From Acinetobacter sp. NCu2D-2 (GTDB lineage Bacteria; Pseudomonadota; Gammaproteobacteria; Pseudomonadales; Moraxellaceae): a stretch of 64,000 bases of DNA. A program made the translations under genes and the position numbers. Under the pieces are notes generated by a model, which made no database searches, was not told where the DNA came from, and saw only the letters and a program-made list of their open reading frames with translations. Of this stretch, positions 36,946-46,012 are shown one piece after another; within the stretch, counting starts at the first letter, position 1; every line of letters starts with the position of its first letter. The stretch covers positions 248,001-312,000 of the forward strand of contig NZ_CP015594.1 in assembly GCF_001647675.1 (NCBI RefSeq). The letters are read 5' to 3'.

Positions 36946-37911
36946 ATGGCCGTTAAACTGATTTGTGCTTCACACAGTCCTTTAATGGAATTTGCTGCAC
37001 CGCAAGATCAAGCGCAAGAGCAAAAAGTACGTCAAGCGTTTGAGCAATTGGCTGCTGAAGTCAAAGCTTATGATCCAACCTTAATCATCACTTTTGGTCC
37101 TGACCATTTTAATGGTTTCTTCTATGACCTCATGCCTAGTTTCTGTGTCGGTATTCGTGCCACTGCAGCCGGCGATTGGGATTATGGTAAGGACAATGCG
37201 CGTATTGATGTCCCTGAAGAAAAAGCTTTAGGACTTGTGCGACGTGTATTGGATGAAGGTGTGGATGTTGCTTATTCATATCGTATGCAAGCAGACCATG
37301 GGGTGACTCAACCTTTACATTTCTTATGTAGTGGTCAACTTGATCGTTATCCAACGATTCCAATTTTCATTAACGGCGCCGCAGCACCAATGCCAACCAC
37401 TAAGCGTACCATTGCCTTAGGTCGTGCAGTAGGGCAGTTCATCAAGTCATTAAACCTTGAAAATGAACGTGTGCTTGTTTTAGGTACAGGTGGTCTTTCA
37501 CATGATCCACCGACACCACAAATGGGTTCTGTACCACCTGAAGTGGAAGAGTTCCTGATTGCAGGTCGTAACCCAACACCTGAAGCACGTAACGCGCGTC
37601 AGTCAAAAATCATTGCTGTGGGTCAAAAACTCGCTGCGGGTGATACTTCTGTCGCTGTGCCTTTGAATCCTGAGTGGGACATTGCGTTGCTTGAGAAATT
37701 CAAGCAAGCCGATTTTGCTGCCATGGAAGCCATGACTGAAGCTGAAATTCGTGTTGAGGGTGGTCGTGGTGGGCAAGAAGTCCGTTCTTGGATGGCCGCA
37801 TTTGCAGCATTAAATGAAGTGGGTGAGTACGAAATGACGACTCACTGCTATGAAGATATTAGCGAGTGGATTGCGGGCTTCGGCATCGTATCTGCGGAAT
37901 TAAAAGGTTAA
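36946..37911 (+). CDS. mhpB: 2,3-dihydroxyphenylpropionate 1,2-dioxygenase (class III extradiol)
   Basis: 321 aa with AGGAGTA upstream. Matches E. coli MhpB across its length by eye: CASHSPLMEF at the start (iron-ligand His), FGPDHFNGFFYDLMPSFCVGI (second His), MQADHGVTQPLHFL (acid-base His), PIFINGAAAPMP, GTGGLSHDPPTPQ and the end WIAGFGIVSAE. This LigB-type Fe(II) enzyme opens the ring of 2,3-dihydroxyphenylpropionate or -cinnamate between C1 and C2. In E. coli mhpB belongs to a separate mhp operon; here it is placed between hcaB and hcaD. Confidence 0.93.
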   Translation: MAVKLICASHSPLMEFAAPQDQAQEQKVRQAFEQLAAEVKAYDPTLIITFGPDHFNGFFYDLMPSFCVGIRATAAGDWDYGKDNARIDVPEEKALGLVRRVLDEGVDVAYSYRMQADHGVTQPLHFLCSGQLDRYPTIPIFINGAAAPMPTTKRTIALGRAVGQFIKSLNLENERVLVLGTGGLSHDPPTPQMGSVPPEVEEFLIAGRNPTPEARNARQSKIIAVGQKLAAGDTSVAVPLNPEWDIALLEKFKQADFAAMEAMTEAEIRVEGGRGGQEVRSWMAAFAALNEVGEYEMTTHCYEDISEWIAGFGIVSAELKG

Positions 37912-37915
37912 AGAC

Positions 37916-39145
37916 ATGAGCAACATCGAAACTATCGTGATTGTAGGTGCTGGTCAAGCAGGCGCGAGCGCAATCTTAGAACTTCGTGGCAACAAGTATG
38001 AAGGTAAAATTATCCTGATTGGGGATGAACAACACTTACCTTATGAACGTCCACCTTTGTCTAAAGATGTGATTTTAAAACCTGAGGAAACCAAAATCGA
38101 AATTTTGTCAGAAGAAAAACTGGCAGAACTCGGTGTCGAAACGATTCGTGGTAACGGTGTTGAGAAAATCAACGCAGAAGCACATAGCGTTGAACTGCAA
38201 AATGGTGATGTGGTGGCTTATGATAAGTTGCTACTTGCTACAGGTGGTGCAGCACGTCGTCTACCAAACTTTGATGCACTCGGTAAACACGTTTATACAC
38301 TGCGTAATCTTGAAGACTCACAAGCTTTAGTTCCAGTATTGCAACCGGGTCGCCGTATTATCTTGATCGGTGGTGGTGTGATTGGTCTTGAGCTTGCATC
38401 AAGTGCACGTTACAAAGAATGTGAAGTGACTGTCATTGAAATGGGTCCAATGGTGATGGGTCGTTCATCACCACGCATTTTGAGTGAATTCTTATTGGCT
38501 CAGCAAAAACAAGCTGGTGTGGATGTTCGTCTTTCAACTGCGATTGCAGATTGTAAATTGGATGGCGAAGAAGTCGTTGTCACTTTAGAAGATGGTGAAG
38601 AACTTCGTGCGGATGCGGTTGTTTACGGTATTGGTATCGTGCCAAATGCTCAGCTTGCCATTGATGCGGGTTTGGATGTTGAGTTTGCGATTAAAGTGAA
38701 TGAAAACTGTCAAACCTCAAATCCTGATATCTATGCCGCAGGTGACGTAGCAACGCAACTTCGTGCTTGTGGCAATCATCGCCGTGTCGAAACTTGGGAA
38801 AATGCTAACCTTCAAGCAGGCATCTTTGCACGTCATGTGATGGGTGTTGAGCATCCGACACCAAATCCAGCATGGTTCTGGACAGACCAACTCAATATCA
38901 ACTATCAATTTGTGGGTGATATGGCTGCAAGCGAATGGATTGCACGTGGTGAAATCAAACCTGAGTTGGGTGCTGAATCTTCATTTGTACTCTTCGGTGT
39001 GACTGATGGTGTGATTGTCGGTGGTATTACCGTGAATGCAGCCAAAGAAATGCGTCATTTGAAAAAATTGATCAGCAAAAACGCGGCATTTGAAGCAGAA
39101 AAATATTTAGATTTGAGTCAAGATCTACGTAAGCTGGTGAAGTAA
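37916..39145 (+). CDS. hcaD: Ferredoxin--NAD(+) reductase component of the dioxygenase
   Basis: 409 aa, starting 4 bp after mhpB. FAD motif VGAGQAGASAILELR (about 10-24), NADH motif GGGVIGLELASSARYKECEVTVIE (about 149-172), second FAD contact NPDIYAAGDVA and C-terminal WENANLQAGIFARHVMG, as in HcaD/BphA4-type oxygenase-coupled reductases. Passes electrons from NADH to HcaC. Last gene of the hcaEFCB-mhpB-hcaD operon, followed by a terminator. Confidence 0.93.
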   Translation: MSNIETIVIVGAGQAGASAILELRGNKYEGKIILIGDEQHLPYERPPLSKDVILKPEETKIEILSEEKLAELGVETIRGNGVEKINAEAHSVELQNGDVVAYDKLLLATGGAARRLPNFDALGKHVYTLRNLEDSQALVPVLQPGRRIILIGGGVIGLELASSARYKECEVTVIEMGPMVMGRSSPRILSEFLLAQQKQAGVDVRLSTAIADCKLDGEEVVVTLEDGEELRADAVVYGIGIVPNAQLAIDAGLDVEFAIKVNENCQTSNPDIYAAGDVATQLRACGNHRRVETWENANLQAGIFARHVMGVEHPTPNPAWFWTDQLNINYQFVGDMAASEWIARGEIKPELGAESSFVLFGVTDGVIVGGITVNAAKEMRHLKKLISKNAAFEAEKYLDLSQDLRKLVK

Positions 39146-39161
39146 TCATCGTTTACAAATG

Positions 39162-39193
39162 AGCAGACCTCGGGCAACCTAGGTCTGCTTTTT
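39162..39193 (+). terminator. Rho-independent terminator of the hca operon
   Basis: GCAGACCT/AGGTCTGC stem followed by TTTTTA. Confidence 0.88.
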
Positions 39194-39233
39194 ATGTGCC
39201 TATAAAAAGTATTGAGTTAATTTTGAGCAGCCT

Positions 39234-40148
39234 ATGAATACACACACATCTCCCATCATCGTTACGGCAAGTATTTATGCTTTATTGGTCTTAATCTGGG
39301 CCGCAACGCCTTTAGCGATTGTATGGAGTGTGGCAGAGATACAACCCATGTGGGTGCTGATCATTCGCTATTTTGGGGCTTCACTTTTGGCCTTGGCGAT
39401 TCTAGGCATCATGCGTAATCCGTTGCCTTTTGATCGAACCTCAATGATGAGCTATGTCGCAGGCAGTCTCAACCTGATCGGGGCACAGTTGTTTATCTAC
39501 TTGGCAGCGAATTATTTAACTTCAGGTTTAATGGCACTGATTTTTGGTTTTTCACCTTTAATTGCGGGCTTAATCGGTCATGTGATTTTAAAAACTCATA
39601 AGCTGATTTGGTTGCAATGGCTCGGGATGGCTGTGGCTGTCGGTGGTTTAAGTTTTGTCTTCGCTGAATCTGCGGACAGCAAGGTCAATCCATGGGGGAT
39701 TGTGCTGATGTTAATTAGTATGGTGTCGTATATCAGTTCGATCTTTTGGGTGAAACAAATCAATGCACCACTCAAACCGATGTCACAAGCGACAGGTTCT
39801 TTGATTGTTTCATCACTCAGTTCATTCCTGATAATTCCATTTATTTGGCAGTCCTTTCCGACACAGTTGCCGAGCGCACAAGCCTTATTTGGTTTTGGCT
39901 TTACCATGATTTTGTCTTCTATCGTGGCAATGCTGTGTTACTTCTGGCTAATTCGTCGCTTGGCGGCATCTACCGTATCGTTAAGTAATGTGATGACCCC
40001 GATTATTGCCTTGATACTGGGCGCGACTTTAAATCATGAAGTAATTAGTAGTCACGCCTTCGCTGGCATTGCTGTCGTCATGCTGGGTATCGTGATGTAC
40101 TTCTGGAAAGAATGGAAAGAGCAGTATTTTTCCAAATTAAAATCATAA
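39234..40148 (+). CDS. EamA/DMT-superfamily exporter
   Basis: 304 aa with about ten hydrophobic segments in two EamA repeats (about 12-140 and 155-297), e.g. LIWAATPLAIVWSVAE and LTSGLMALIFGFSPLIAGLIG in the first and SSIVAMLCYFWLIRRLAASTVSLSNVMTPI in the second. RhaT/YdcZ-type transporters move amino acids or other metabolites, usually outward. It comes after the hca terminator, so it is probably not part of the catabolic operon, and it does not resemble the MFS permeases MhpT/HcaT. Substrate unknown. Confidence 0.87.
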   Translation: MNTHTSPIIVTASIYALLVLIWAATPLAIVWSVAEIQPMWVLIIRYFGASLLALAILGIMRNPLPFDRTSMMSYVAGSLNLIGAQLFIYLAANYLTSGLMALIFGFSPLIAGLIGHVILKTHKLIWLQWLGMAVAVGGLSFVFAESADSKVNPWGIVLMLISMVSYISSIFWVKQINAPLKPMSQATGSLIVSSLSSFLIIPFIWQSFPTQLPSAQALFGFGFTMILSSIVAMLCYFWLIRRLAASTVSLSNVMTPIIALILGATLNHEVISSHAFAGIAVVMLGIVMYFWKEWKEQYFSKLKS

Positions 40149-40154
40149 GCATCA

Positions 40155-40176
40155 AGAGCCTCAAGGCTCTTTTTTT
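40155..40176 (+). terminator. Rho-independent terminator
   Basis: AGAGCC/GGCTCT stem and long T-run after the EamA gene. Confidence 0.88.
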
Positions 40177-40324
40177 CTTTTTAAACGAAATAAAGCAATG
40201 TTGCTTTCCTGAACATTTAGCGTAAAGAACAACAATTTGTAAAACAAATCTAAATTCTAAAGTTTTAAGATGTTGATACATAAGATCAATCCATTTGATC
40301 ATTTTATTTTAGGACAGTTTTAGC

Positions 40325-41266
40325 ATGTCTGATGCACATTCCAATAAGATCGTGGTCTATGCAGCGCTATTTGGGAACTTGGCCATTGCCTTGGTGAAGT
40401 TTGTAGCGGCATATATCACCAACAGTTCTGCAATGCTGAGTGAAGCGATTCACTCGGTGGTTGATACCCTGAACGAAATATTGCTGTTGTACGGGATGAA
40501 GAAATCCCAACAGCCTGCAGATACCACACATCCCTTTGGTTATGGACGTGAACTGTATTTTTGGGCATTTATTGTGGCACTGATGGTATTTGCATTGGGT
40601 GCGATTGTGTCCATTTATCAAGGGGTTCAACATATTCTTCAGCCCGAAAAAATGCAAAATCCCATGATTAACTATCTAGTTTTAGGTTTTGCCATTATCT
40701 GTGAAGGCATTTCATGGTTTGTCGCATTAAAAACTTTCCGTCGTCTAAAAGGGAACTTGGGTTATTTTGAAGCCTTCCGTCGCAGTAAAGACCCAACCAC
40801 CTTTACCGTGTTATTTGAAGATACGGCAGCACTAATTGGTTTGTTTATTGCTTTCATTGGGATTTTCTTGGCACATCAACTCAACATGCCTGAGCTTGAT
40901 GGTGTAGCATCTATTCTCATTGGTGTGATCTTGGCGGTTTCTGCATTTTTATTGGCACGGGAAACAAAAGGTTTATTGCTTGGGGAAACTGCAGATCCCA
41001 AACTTCGGGAAAATGTGTTGCACATTGCAGGACATGATTCAGCGGTATTAAATGCCAATGGGGTTTTGACCGAACAGATTGGTGCACATCAGGTGATCGC
41101 ATCGCTCAGTTTAGAGTTTAAAGACAACCTGACTTCTGATGAGATTGAAGCATGCGTTAACCGCATTGAAGCTGAAATTAGAAAAATGCATCCTGAAATT
41201 GTGGCCTTGTTTGTGAAGCCACAAACTAAAGCGGTATGGATTGAACGTACGCAGGGGCGTGTCTAA
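40325..41266 (+). CDS. Cation diffusion facilitator (CDF) family transporter
   Basis: 313 aa, six hydrophobic segments. The TM2 metal-site region reads SEAIHSVVDTLNEILLLYG and TM5 reads FEDTAALIGLFIAFIGI, followed by LDGVASILIGVILAVSAFLLARETKGLLLGE, all characteristic of the CDF family; the C-terminal ferredoxin-like domain runs from about residue 215. These proteins export Zn2+, Fe2+, Mn2+ or Co2+ in exchange for H+. The metal cannot be fixed from motifs: HxxxD in TM2 and ED in TM5 differ from the simple HD-DD of well-studied Zn exporters. Monocistronic. Confidence 0.88.
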   Translation: MSDAHSNKIVVYAALFGNLAIALVKFVAAYITNSSAMLSEAIHSVVDTLNEILLLYGMKKSQQPADTTHPFGYGRELYFWAFIVALMVFALGAIVSIYQGVQHILQPEKMQNPMINYLVLGFAIICEGISWFVALKTFRRLKGNLGYFEAFRRSKDPTTFTVLFEDTAALIGLFIAFIGIFLAHQLNMPELDGVASILIGVILAVSAFLLARETKGLLLGETADPKLRENVLHIAGHDSAVLNANGVLTEQIGAHQVIASLSLEFKDNLTSDEIEACVNRIEAEIRKMHPEIVALFVKPQTKAVWIERTQGRV

Positions 41267-41282
41267 GTCTAATTTAAGTCTT

Positions 41283-41311
41283 AAAAAAACCACCTATAAG
41301 GTGGTTTTTTT
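41283..41311. terminator. Rho-independent terminator, bidirectional
   Basis: ACCACC/GGTGGT stem with A- and T-runs, between convergent CDF and catalase genes. Confidence 0.88.
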
Positions 41312-41332
41312 ATTTTGCTCAAGTCTAATGAT

Positions 41333-42853
41333 TTAGAGCAGACCAGGATTGCCGCGAGCAGGATCAGTCGCACGTGCGGCTTGCGCATCAGCAACGGTCA
41401 TACCGAGTGCTTTAGCTACACCTTCACCATACGCAGGGTCACACATATGGCAGTTGCGGATATGACGATACTTAATAAAGTCGAGTGCATCACCCATAGC
41501 TGCCGCAGTATTGTTGAACAACGCTTGCTTTTGCTCATCATTCATCAGATTGAATAATGCACGTGGCTGGCTGAAGTAGTCATTATCATCTTCACGATAA
41601 TCCCAAAGATCAGCAGCACCTGAAATTTTCAGTGGTGGCTCTTTGTATTGCGGTTGCTCTTGCCACTGACTAAAGCTGTTCGGTTCATAGTGAGGAAGTG
41701 CACCATAGTTACCATCTGTGCGACCTTGACCATCACGACGATTTGAGTGCACTGGGCAACGAGGCGCATTGACTGGAATTTGATAATGATTCACGCCCAC
41801 ACGATAACGCGCAGCATCAGCATAGTTGAACAAACGTGCTTGAAGCATACGGTCAGGCGAGAAGCTAATACCTGGAACCAGGTTGCTTGGTGCAAATGCG
41901 GCTTGTTCAACGTCTTGGAAATAGTTTTCTGGGTTACGATTCAGCTCAAATTCACCCACTTCAATCAATGGATAATCGCCTTTCGGCCAAACTTTGGTAA
42001 GGTCGAATGGGTGATATGGGACTTTTTCTGCATCCAACTCAGGCATGATTTGTACGTACATTTTCCATTTCGGGAAATCTCCACGTTCGATTGCATCAAA
42101 CAAGTCTGTTTGTGAACTTTCACGATCTTTCGCAATCAGTGCTTCAGCTTCAGCATCGGTCAGGTTTTTAATGCCTTGCTGAGTACGCATATGGAATTTC
42201 ACCCAGAAACGCTCGTTATTGGCATTAATAAAACTAAAGGTATGGCTACCAAAACCATGCATATGACGATAGCCATCTGGAATACCGCGATCCGACATCA
42301 CAATGGTGACTTGATGCAGTGCTTCAGGTAACAGTGTCCAGAAATCCCAGTTATTGGTTGCACTACGTTTATTGGTTTTTGGATCACGTTTTACCGCTTT
42401 GTTTAAGTCCGGGAACTTACGTGCATCACGTAGGAAGAATACAGGGGTGTTATTACCGACTAAGTCCCAGTTACCTTCTTCGGTATAGAATTTCATGGCG
42501 AAACCACGAATATCACGCTCAGCATCGGCTGCACCACGTTCACCAGCGACTGTTGAGAAGCGCACGAAAATATCAGTTTTTTTACCCACTTCAGAGAATA
42601 CTTTTGCGCGGGTATATTGAGTAATATCATTGGTTACCGTAAAAGTCCCAAATGCGCCTGAACCTTTGGCGTGCATACGACGCTCAGGAATCACTTCGCG
42701 AACAAAGTTCCCCAGTTTCTCATTCAGCCAAAGATCTTGTGCAAGTAAAGGACCACGAGGACCTGCGGTCATACTATTTTGATTATCGACAACGGGTGCA
42801 CCAGCATCAGTCGTTAAGTGCGTCATAGGACATTTTTTAGCGTCATCGCTCAT
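41333..42853 (-). CDS. katA: Monofunctional haem catalase
   Basis: 506 aa, small-subunit class. Catalytic His in [14 protein letters not shown] (about residue 60), Asn in [14 protein letters not shown], proximal Tyr in [14 protein letters not shown] (the catalase haem signature). The C-terminal 20-30 residues end [12 protein letters not shown]. Decomposes H2O2 in the cytoplasm. GGAG lies at good spacing. Upstream is a 497-bp gap that may hold an OxyR-type site, which I could not identify. The symbol katA is by size class, not proven orthology. Confidence 0.93.
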   Translation of the reverse strand: MSDDAKKCPMTHLTTDAGAPVVDNQNSMTAGPRGPLLAQDLWLNEKLGNFVREVIPERRMHAKGSGAFGTFTVTNDITQYTRAKVFSEVGKKTDIFVRFSTVAGERGAADAERDIRGFAMKFYTEEGNWDLVGNNTPVFFLRDARKFPDLNKAVKRDPKTNKRSATNNWDFWTLLPEALHQVTIVMSDRGIPDGYRHMHGFGSHTFSFINANNERFWVKFHMRTQQGIKNLTDAEAEALIAKDRESSQTDLFDAIERGDFPKWKMYVQIMPELDAEKVPYHPFDLTKVWPKGDYPLIEVGEFELNRNPENYFQDVEQAAFAPSNLVPGISFSPDRMLQARLFNYADAARYRVGVNHYQIPVNAPRCPVHSNRRDGQGRTDGNYGALPHYEPNSFSQWQEQPQYKEPPLKISGAADLWDYREDDNDYFSQPRALFNLMNDEQKQALFNNTAAAMGDALDFIKYRHIRNCHMCDPAYGEGVAKALGMTVADAQAARATDPARGNPGLL

Positions 42854-43350
42854 GGCGAGTCTCCATTTTTATAATGTTTTATATAAGTCGAAAAAGTACA
42901 TTAAAGATTTAGCATGCAAATTTGTTTTCGACTTTAAACATTGTGTAAATCAGTGTAAGCCAGACCTGCGAAATATCTATATTTCATCCGATTGGCTTGT
43001 TGGACTTATGTAATCTTGTAGAAAATATTCAAAATTAAATGAACCGTATTTAAATTTCTTCAAGACCTTGTTCTATTAAAGCTTTTTATAAAAATATGAC
43101 AATGACAATTTGTTTAAATGCCTATGGGATTATTTGTTCGTGTTTATCGGAAAATAATATGGACAGCAAGAAGCATTGAAGTAATTAAAAATTATTAATA
43201 ATCATGTAATTGTTGTGAGATTAAATTTTCGATTTTGATGCTGATATTGATGTTTTAAAAATGCTTGAATATTGTACAAAATGGCGTATGATCAGCGTCC
43301 CTAAATAGGGATTCATCACAACAGGTCTTGTTTGTAATAGGTGAAATTAA
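42854..43350. promoter_or_regulatory. 497-bp divergent gap: catalase promoter region and promoter of the small ORF
   Basis: AT-rich, no gene. On the + strand TTGAAT at 43265-43270 and TATGAT at 43287-43292, with 16-bp spacing, form a good sigma70 promoter about 59 bp before the small gene at 43351. On the minus strand nothing stands out for the catalase gene. Confidence 0.55.
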
Positions 43351-43560
43351 ATGGCAGAAAAACAATTGAAATTAAAACGAGTCGAACATAACTTCGTGGC
43401 AAAACATATGTATGAAGTGAATCAAAGCCAAGTCTTTATAGACCGTAAAAAGGCATTGAAACGTGGTTATAGTAAACATAAACAAGGGCGATATTCTCAT
43501 GAAGATCGCCCTTTTTTAATATCAGAACTTAGCTGTTTACCCAACATTAAAGCTGCTTGA
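43351..43560 (+). CDS. Small basic protein whose reading frame runs through its own terminator
   Basis: 69 aa, AGGTGA at good spacing. The core NFVAKHMYEVNQSQVF then IDRKKALKRGYSKHK is strongly basic and looks conserved; it recalls short proteobacterial DUF7230-like proteins, though I cannot verify this. A strong terminator hairpin (43486-43517) lies inside the frame with no stop codon before or within it, so most mRNAs would end at about codon 55 without a stop. Only read-through RNA would give the hydrophobic tail PFLISELSCLPNIKAA. This is the layout of E. coli arfA (72 codons, hairpin near codon 55), a rescue factor made when tmRNA fails. Similarity to ArfA in sequence is slight. Function unproven. 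Confidence 0.7.
   Translation: MAEKQLKLKRVEHNFVAKHMYEVNQSQVFIDRKKALKRGYSKHKQGRYSHEDRPFLISELSCLPNIKAA
43486..43517 (+). terminator. Strong intrinsic terminator inside a coding frame
   Basis: GGGCGAT-A-TTC/GAA-G-ATCGCCC stem (ten pairs and one mismatch, TCAT loop) at 43486-43511 followed by six T. On the minus strand the T-run is poor (TTGTTTATG), so it acts mainly rightward. Confidence 0.88.
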
Positions 43561-43628
43561 TGTAATTGACTTTAAACTTGAAAATTTTTCTATACAATCT
43601 CTTTTTTATATCTATCGAAACCGTCCTT

Positions 43629-45926
43629 TTAAGCACCGACAATTCGAGTTGAAGACTTCACCATATCGCCCAAACCGTGTGTTCTAAAGTAGTGTTCCAT
43701 ACAACTTTTCACAATCAGCGGGTTATCGAATTGAAGCACATGATCCAAGAGTTCTTTCGCATCATCCATAGGTACATGACAAATGGCTTTACGCACACGC
43801 AGAATATTACTTGAACTCATCGACAGCGTATTAAAGCCCATTGCCATCAGTAAAATCGCGGAAAGTGGATCTCCAGCCATCTCACCACAAATGCTGACCG
43901 GTTTTTCATTGCGATGACAGTCTTGAACAAGACGTGACAACGCTCTGAGGACTGCAGGGTGCAAGTGCGAGTACACGCTAGCAACACGTGGATTATTACG
44001 GTCAACGGCCAGTAAATATTGAGTTAAATCATTAGAGCCAACAGAGAAGAAATCAACAAATTCTGAAAATTCATCAATTTGATATAGCACGCTTGGCACT
44101 TCAACCATAATGCCGATTTTTGGTTTGGTAATTTTGACCTGTTCTTCTTCCTGAACAGCAGCCCAGTCACGCTCAAGCAGGTATAACGCTTCTTCAATTT
44201 CACTGACACTGGTGACCATAGGCAGCAAAATATGCAAATTATTCAGCCCAATACTGGCTTTAAGCATGGCACGAATTTGTGAGGAAAAAATCTCAGGATG
44301 ATCGAGGGTAAAGCGAATACCACGCCAGCCCAGTGCTGAGTTTTCTTCTTCAATCGAAAAGTAAGGTAGGTCTTTGTCCGCGCCAATATCAAGGGTACGC
44401 ATGACCACCGGTTTATTAGCAAAGTGGCTGAGCTGCTGACGGTAAATAGAGCGTTGTTCTTCTTCGCCGGGGAAACGATCGCGCAGCATAAAGGGAATTT
44501 CTGAACGATACAGCCCCACACCTTTGGCACCACGTTGCACACCACGAACAACGTCAATCATCAAACCTGTATTCACAAATAAACGTACTGCAACACCATC
44601 AGGCGTAATGGCATCTTTGGTTTCGTACTGACGCAAGTCTTTTGCGATTTGTTCTTCTTCTTTTTGAATCTCTTTGTAGCGGGTACGCAGGCGTCGTGGT
44701 GGATTAATAAAAATACGACCTTGGTGAGCATCGACAATCATCTCGACATCATCAAGCGTGTTAATTGGCAGTTCAGTCACCCCAACAACGGTTGGAATAC
44801 CGAGCGCACGTGCCACAATCACCATATGTGAGTTCATTGCCCCTTCAGAGGTGACAATGGCTGCGATTTTATCGACAGGGAGTTCAACCAATGCAGCGGT
44901 TGAGATTTCTTCACCAATTAAGATACTTTCATCGGTAAGTTCACGGTGACTGGCATCTTCAACCTGTAAGCGCGCAAGAATTCGGCGTCCTAAATCTTTT
45001 AAATCCGCAACACGTTCACGCAGATATTCATCTTCCATTTGCGCGAATTGTGCTACGTGATTATCAATGACAATACGAACAGCACCTTGTGCCCAATTGC
45101 CTTCACGAATTAATTCTTTAATTTCCGCAGGCAAGGCATTTTCATCGAGCATACGTAGGAATACGCTAAACAATGCACGTTCTTCTGCCATTAAAGCATC
45201 TTGCATCTTGTCATCAAGATGTTGGATTTCTTCACGTACAGAGGCGAGGGCAGTATCTAATAATTCGAGTTCTTCACTGATGTCATCCGCTTCACGATCA
45301 GGAACTGCCGCTAAATCCGCAGGTGGATAGAGAATTACGGCACGTCCTAGCGCAATACCGCCCGAGCCCGAAATCCCTTGGAAGGTTTTATAGGCAGGTA
45401 AGTTACTTGGTTTACGAAAGACGTCGATATTGCCGACAGCATGCGCATGAGCAATCACACCTGAAAGCTGCGCACATAGAGTCACCAAGAAAGATTCAGC
45501 AGCTTCGCTGAAATCTTGTGATTCCTTGTTTTGAACAACGAGTACGCCCATCACCTTACGGCGGTACATCACTGGTACACCAAGGAAAGAGTTATAAATT
45601 TCCTCGCCTGTTTCGGGTAAATACAGGAAACGTTCGTGTTTCGGGGCATTGTCGAGGTTGACGATTTCCTCACGTTGACCGACTAAGCCAACAAGACCCT
45701 CGCCAAGCTGTAAAGATACATGCCCAACTGACTCAGGATTTAAACCTTTAGATGCCATGAGCAGATAACGATGATTGCGCTCATCTAAAAGATAAATCGA
45801 GCAGACATCGACATGCATGGCATCGGCCACATGATTGACCATAATATCGAGCGATTCATGCAAACTGGTCGATGCATTGATCTCTTGGACAATGCGTCTT
45901 AAGGTATCCAGTTGCATATTCGACAT
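43629..45926 (-). CDS. ptsP: PTS-Ntr enzyme I (phosphoenolpyruvate--protein phosphotransferase)
   Basis: 765 aa; the ATG at 45926 (MSNMQLDTLRRIVQEI) is favoured over the GTG at 45935 because GGAG is then at proper spacing. N-terminal GAF domain (about 1-160), then the EI region: active-site His in TSEGAMNSHMVIVARALGIP (about 360), PEP-binding LGWRGIRFTLDHPEIF, GSNDLTQYLLAVDRNNPRV, and catalytic Cys in VSICGEMAGD. Phosphorylates NPr from PEP, feeding a regulatory phosphorelay for nitrogen and potassium status. Downstream of rppH on the same strand, as in E. coli. Confidence 0.95.
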   Translation of the reverse strand: MSNMQLDTLRRIVQEINASTSLHESLDIMVNHVADAMHVDVCSIYLLDERNHRYLLMASKGLNPESVGHVSLQLGEGLVGLVGQREEIVNLDNAPKHERFLYLPETGEEIYNSFLGVPVMYRRKVMGVLVVQNKESQDFSEAAESFLVTLCAQLSGVIAHAHAVGNIDVFRKPSNLPAYKTFQGISGSGGIALGRAVILYPPADLAAVPDREADDISEELELLDTALASVREEIQHLDDKMQDALMAEERALFSVFLRMLDENALPAEIKELIREGNWAQGAVRIVIDNHVAQFAQMEDEYLRERVADLKDLGRRILARLQVEDASHRELTDESILIGEEISTAALVELPVDKIAAIVTSEGAMNSHMVIVARALGIPTVVGVTELPINTLDDVEMIVDAHQGRIFINPPRRLRTRYKEIQKEEEQIAKDLRQYETKDAITPDGVAVRLFVNTGLMIDVVRGVQRGAKGVGLYRSEIPFMLRDRFPGEEEQRSIYRQQLSHFANKPVVMRTLDIGADKDLPYFSIEEENSALGWRGIRFTLDHPEIFSSQIRAMLKASIGLNNLHILLPMVTSVSEIEEALYLLERDWAAVQEEEQVKITKPKIGIMVEVPSVLYQIDEFSEFVDFFSVGSNDLTQYLLAVDRNNPRVASVYSHLHPAVLRALSRLVQDCHRNEKPVSICGEMAGDPLSAILLMAMGFNTLSMSSSNILRVRKAICHVPMDDAKELLDHVLQFDNPLIVKSCMEHYFRTHGLGDMVKSSTRIVGA

Positions 45927-46012
45927 CAGGGCCACTCCATGTGTTGAGTTTTAATCTTCAGTTTATTTATAACAATAGCCGACTAAAAAATCTGCATATT
46001 TATACGATTTTT

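Noticed and set aside
25231..39145. Possibility that the catabolic cluster is a composite transposon
   Set aside because: Only one IS copy is present, inside the cluster; no second copy or att-like repeats at the borders.
43486..43517. Reading the hairpin as the ptsP terminator only
   Set aside because: On the minus strand the hairpin lacks a proper T-run and lies 112 bp past ptsP; on the + strand the T-run is perfect.
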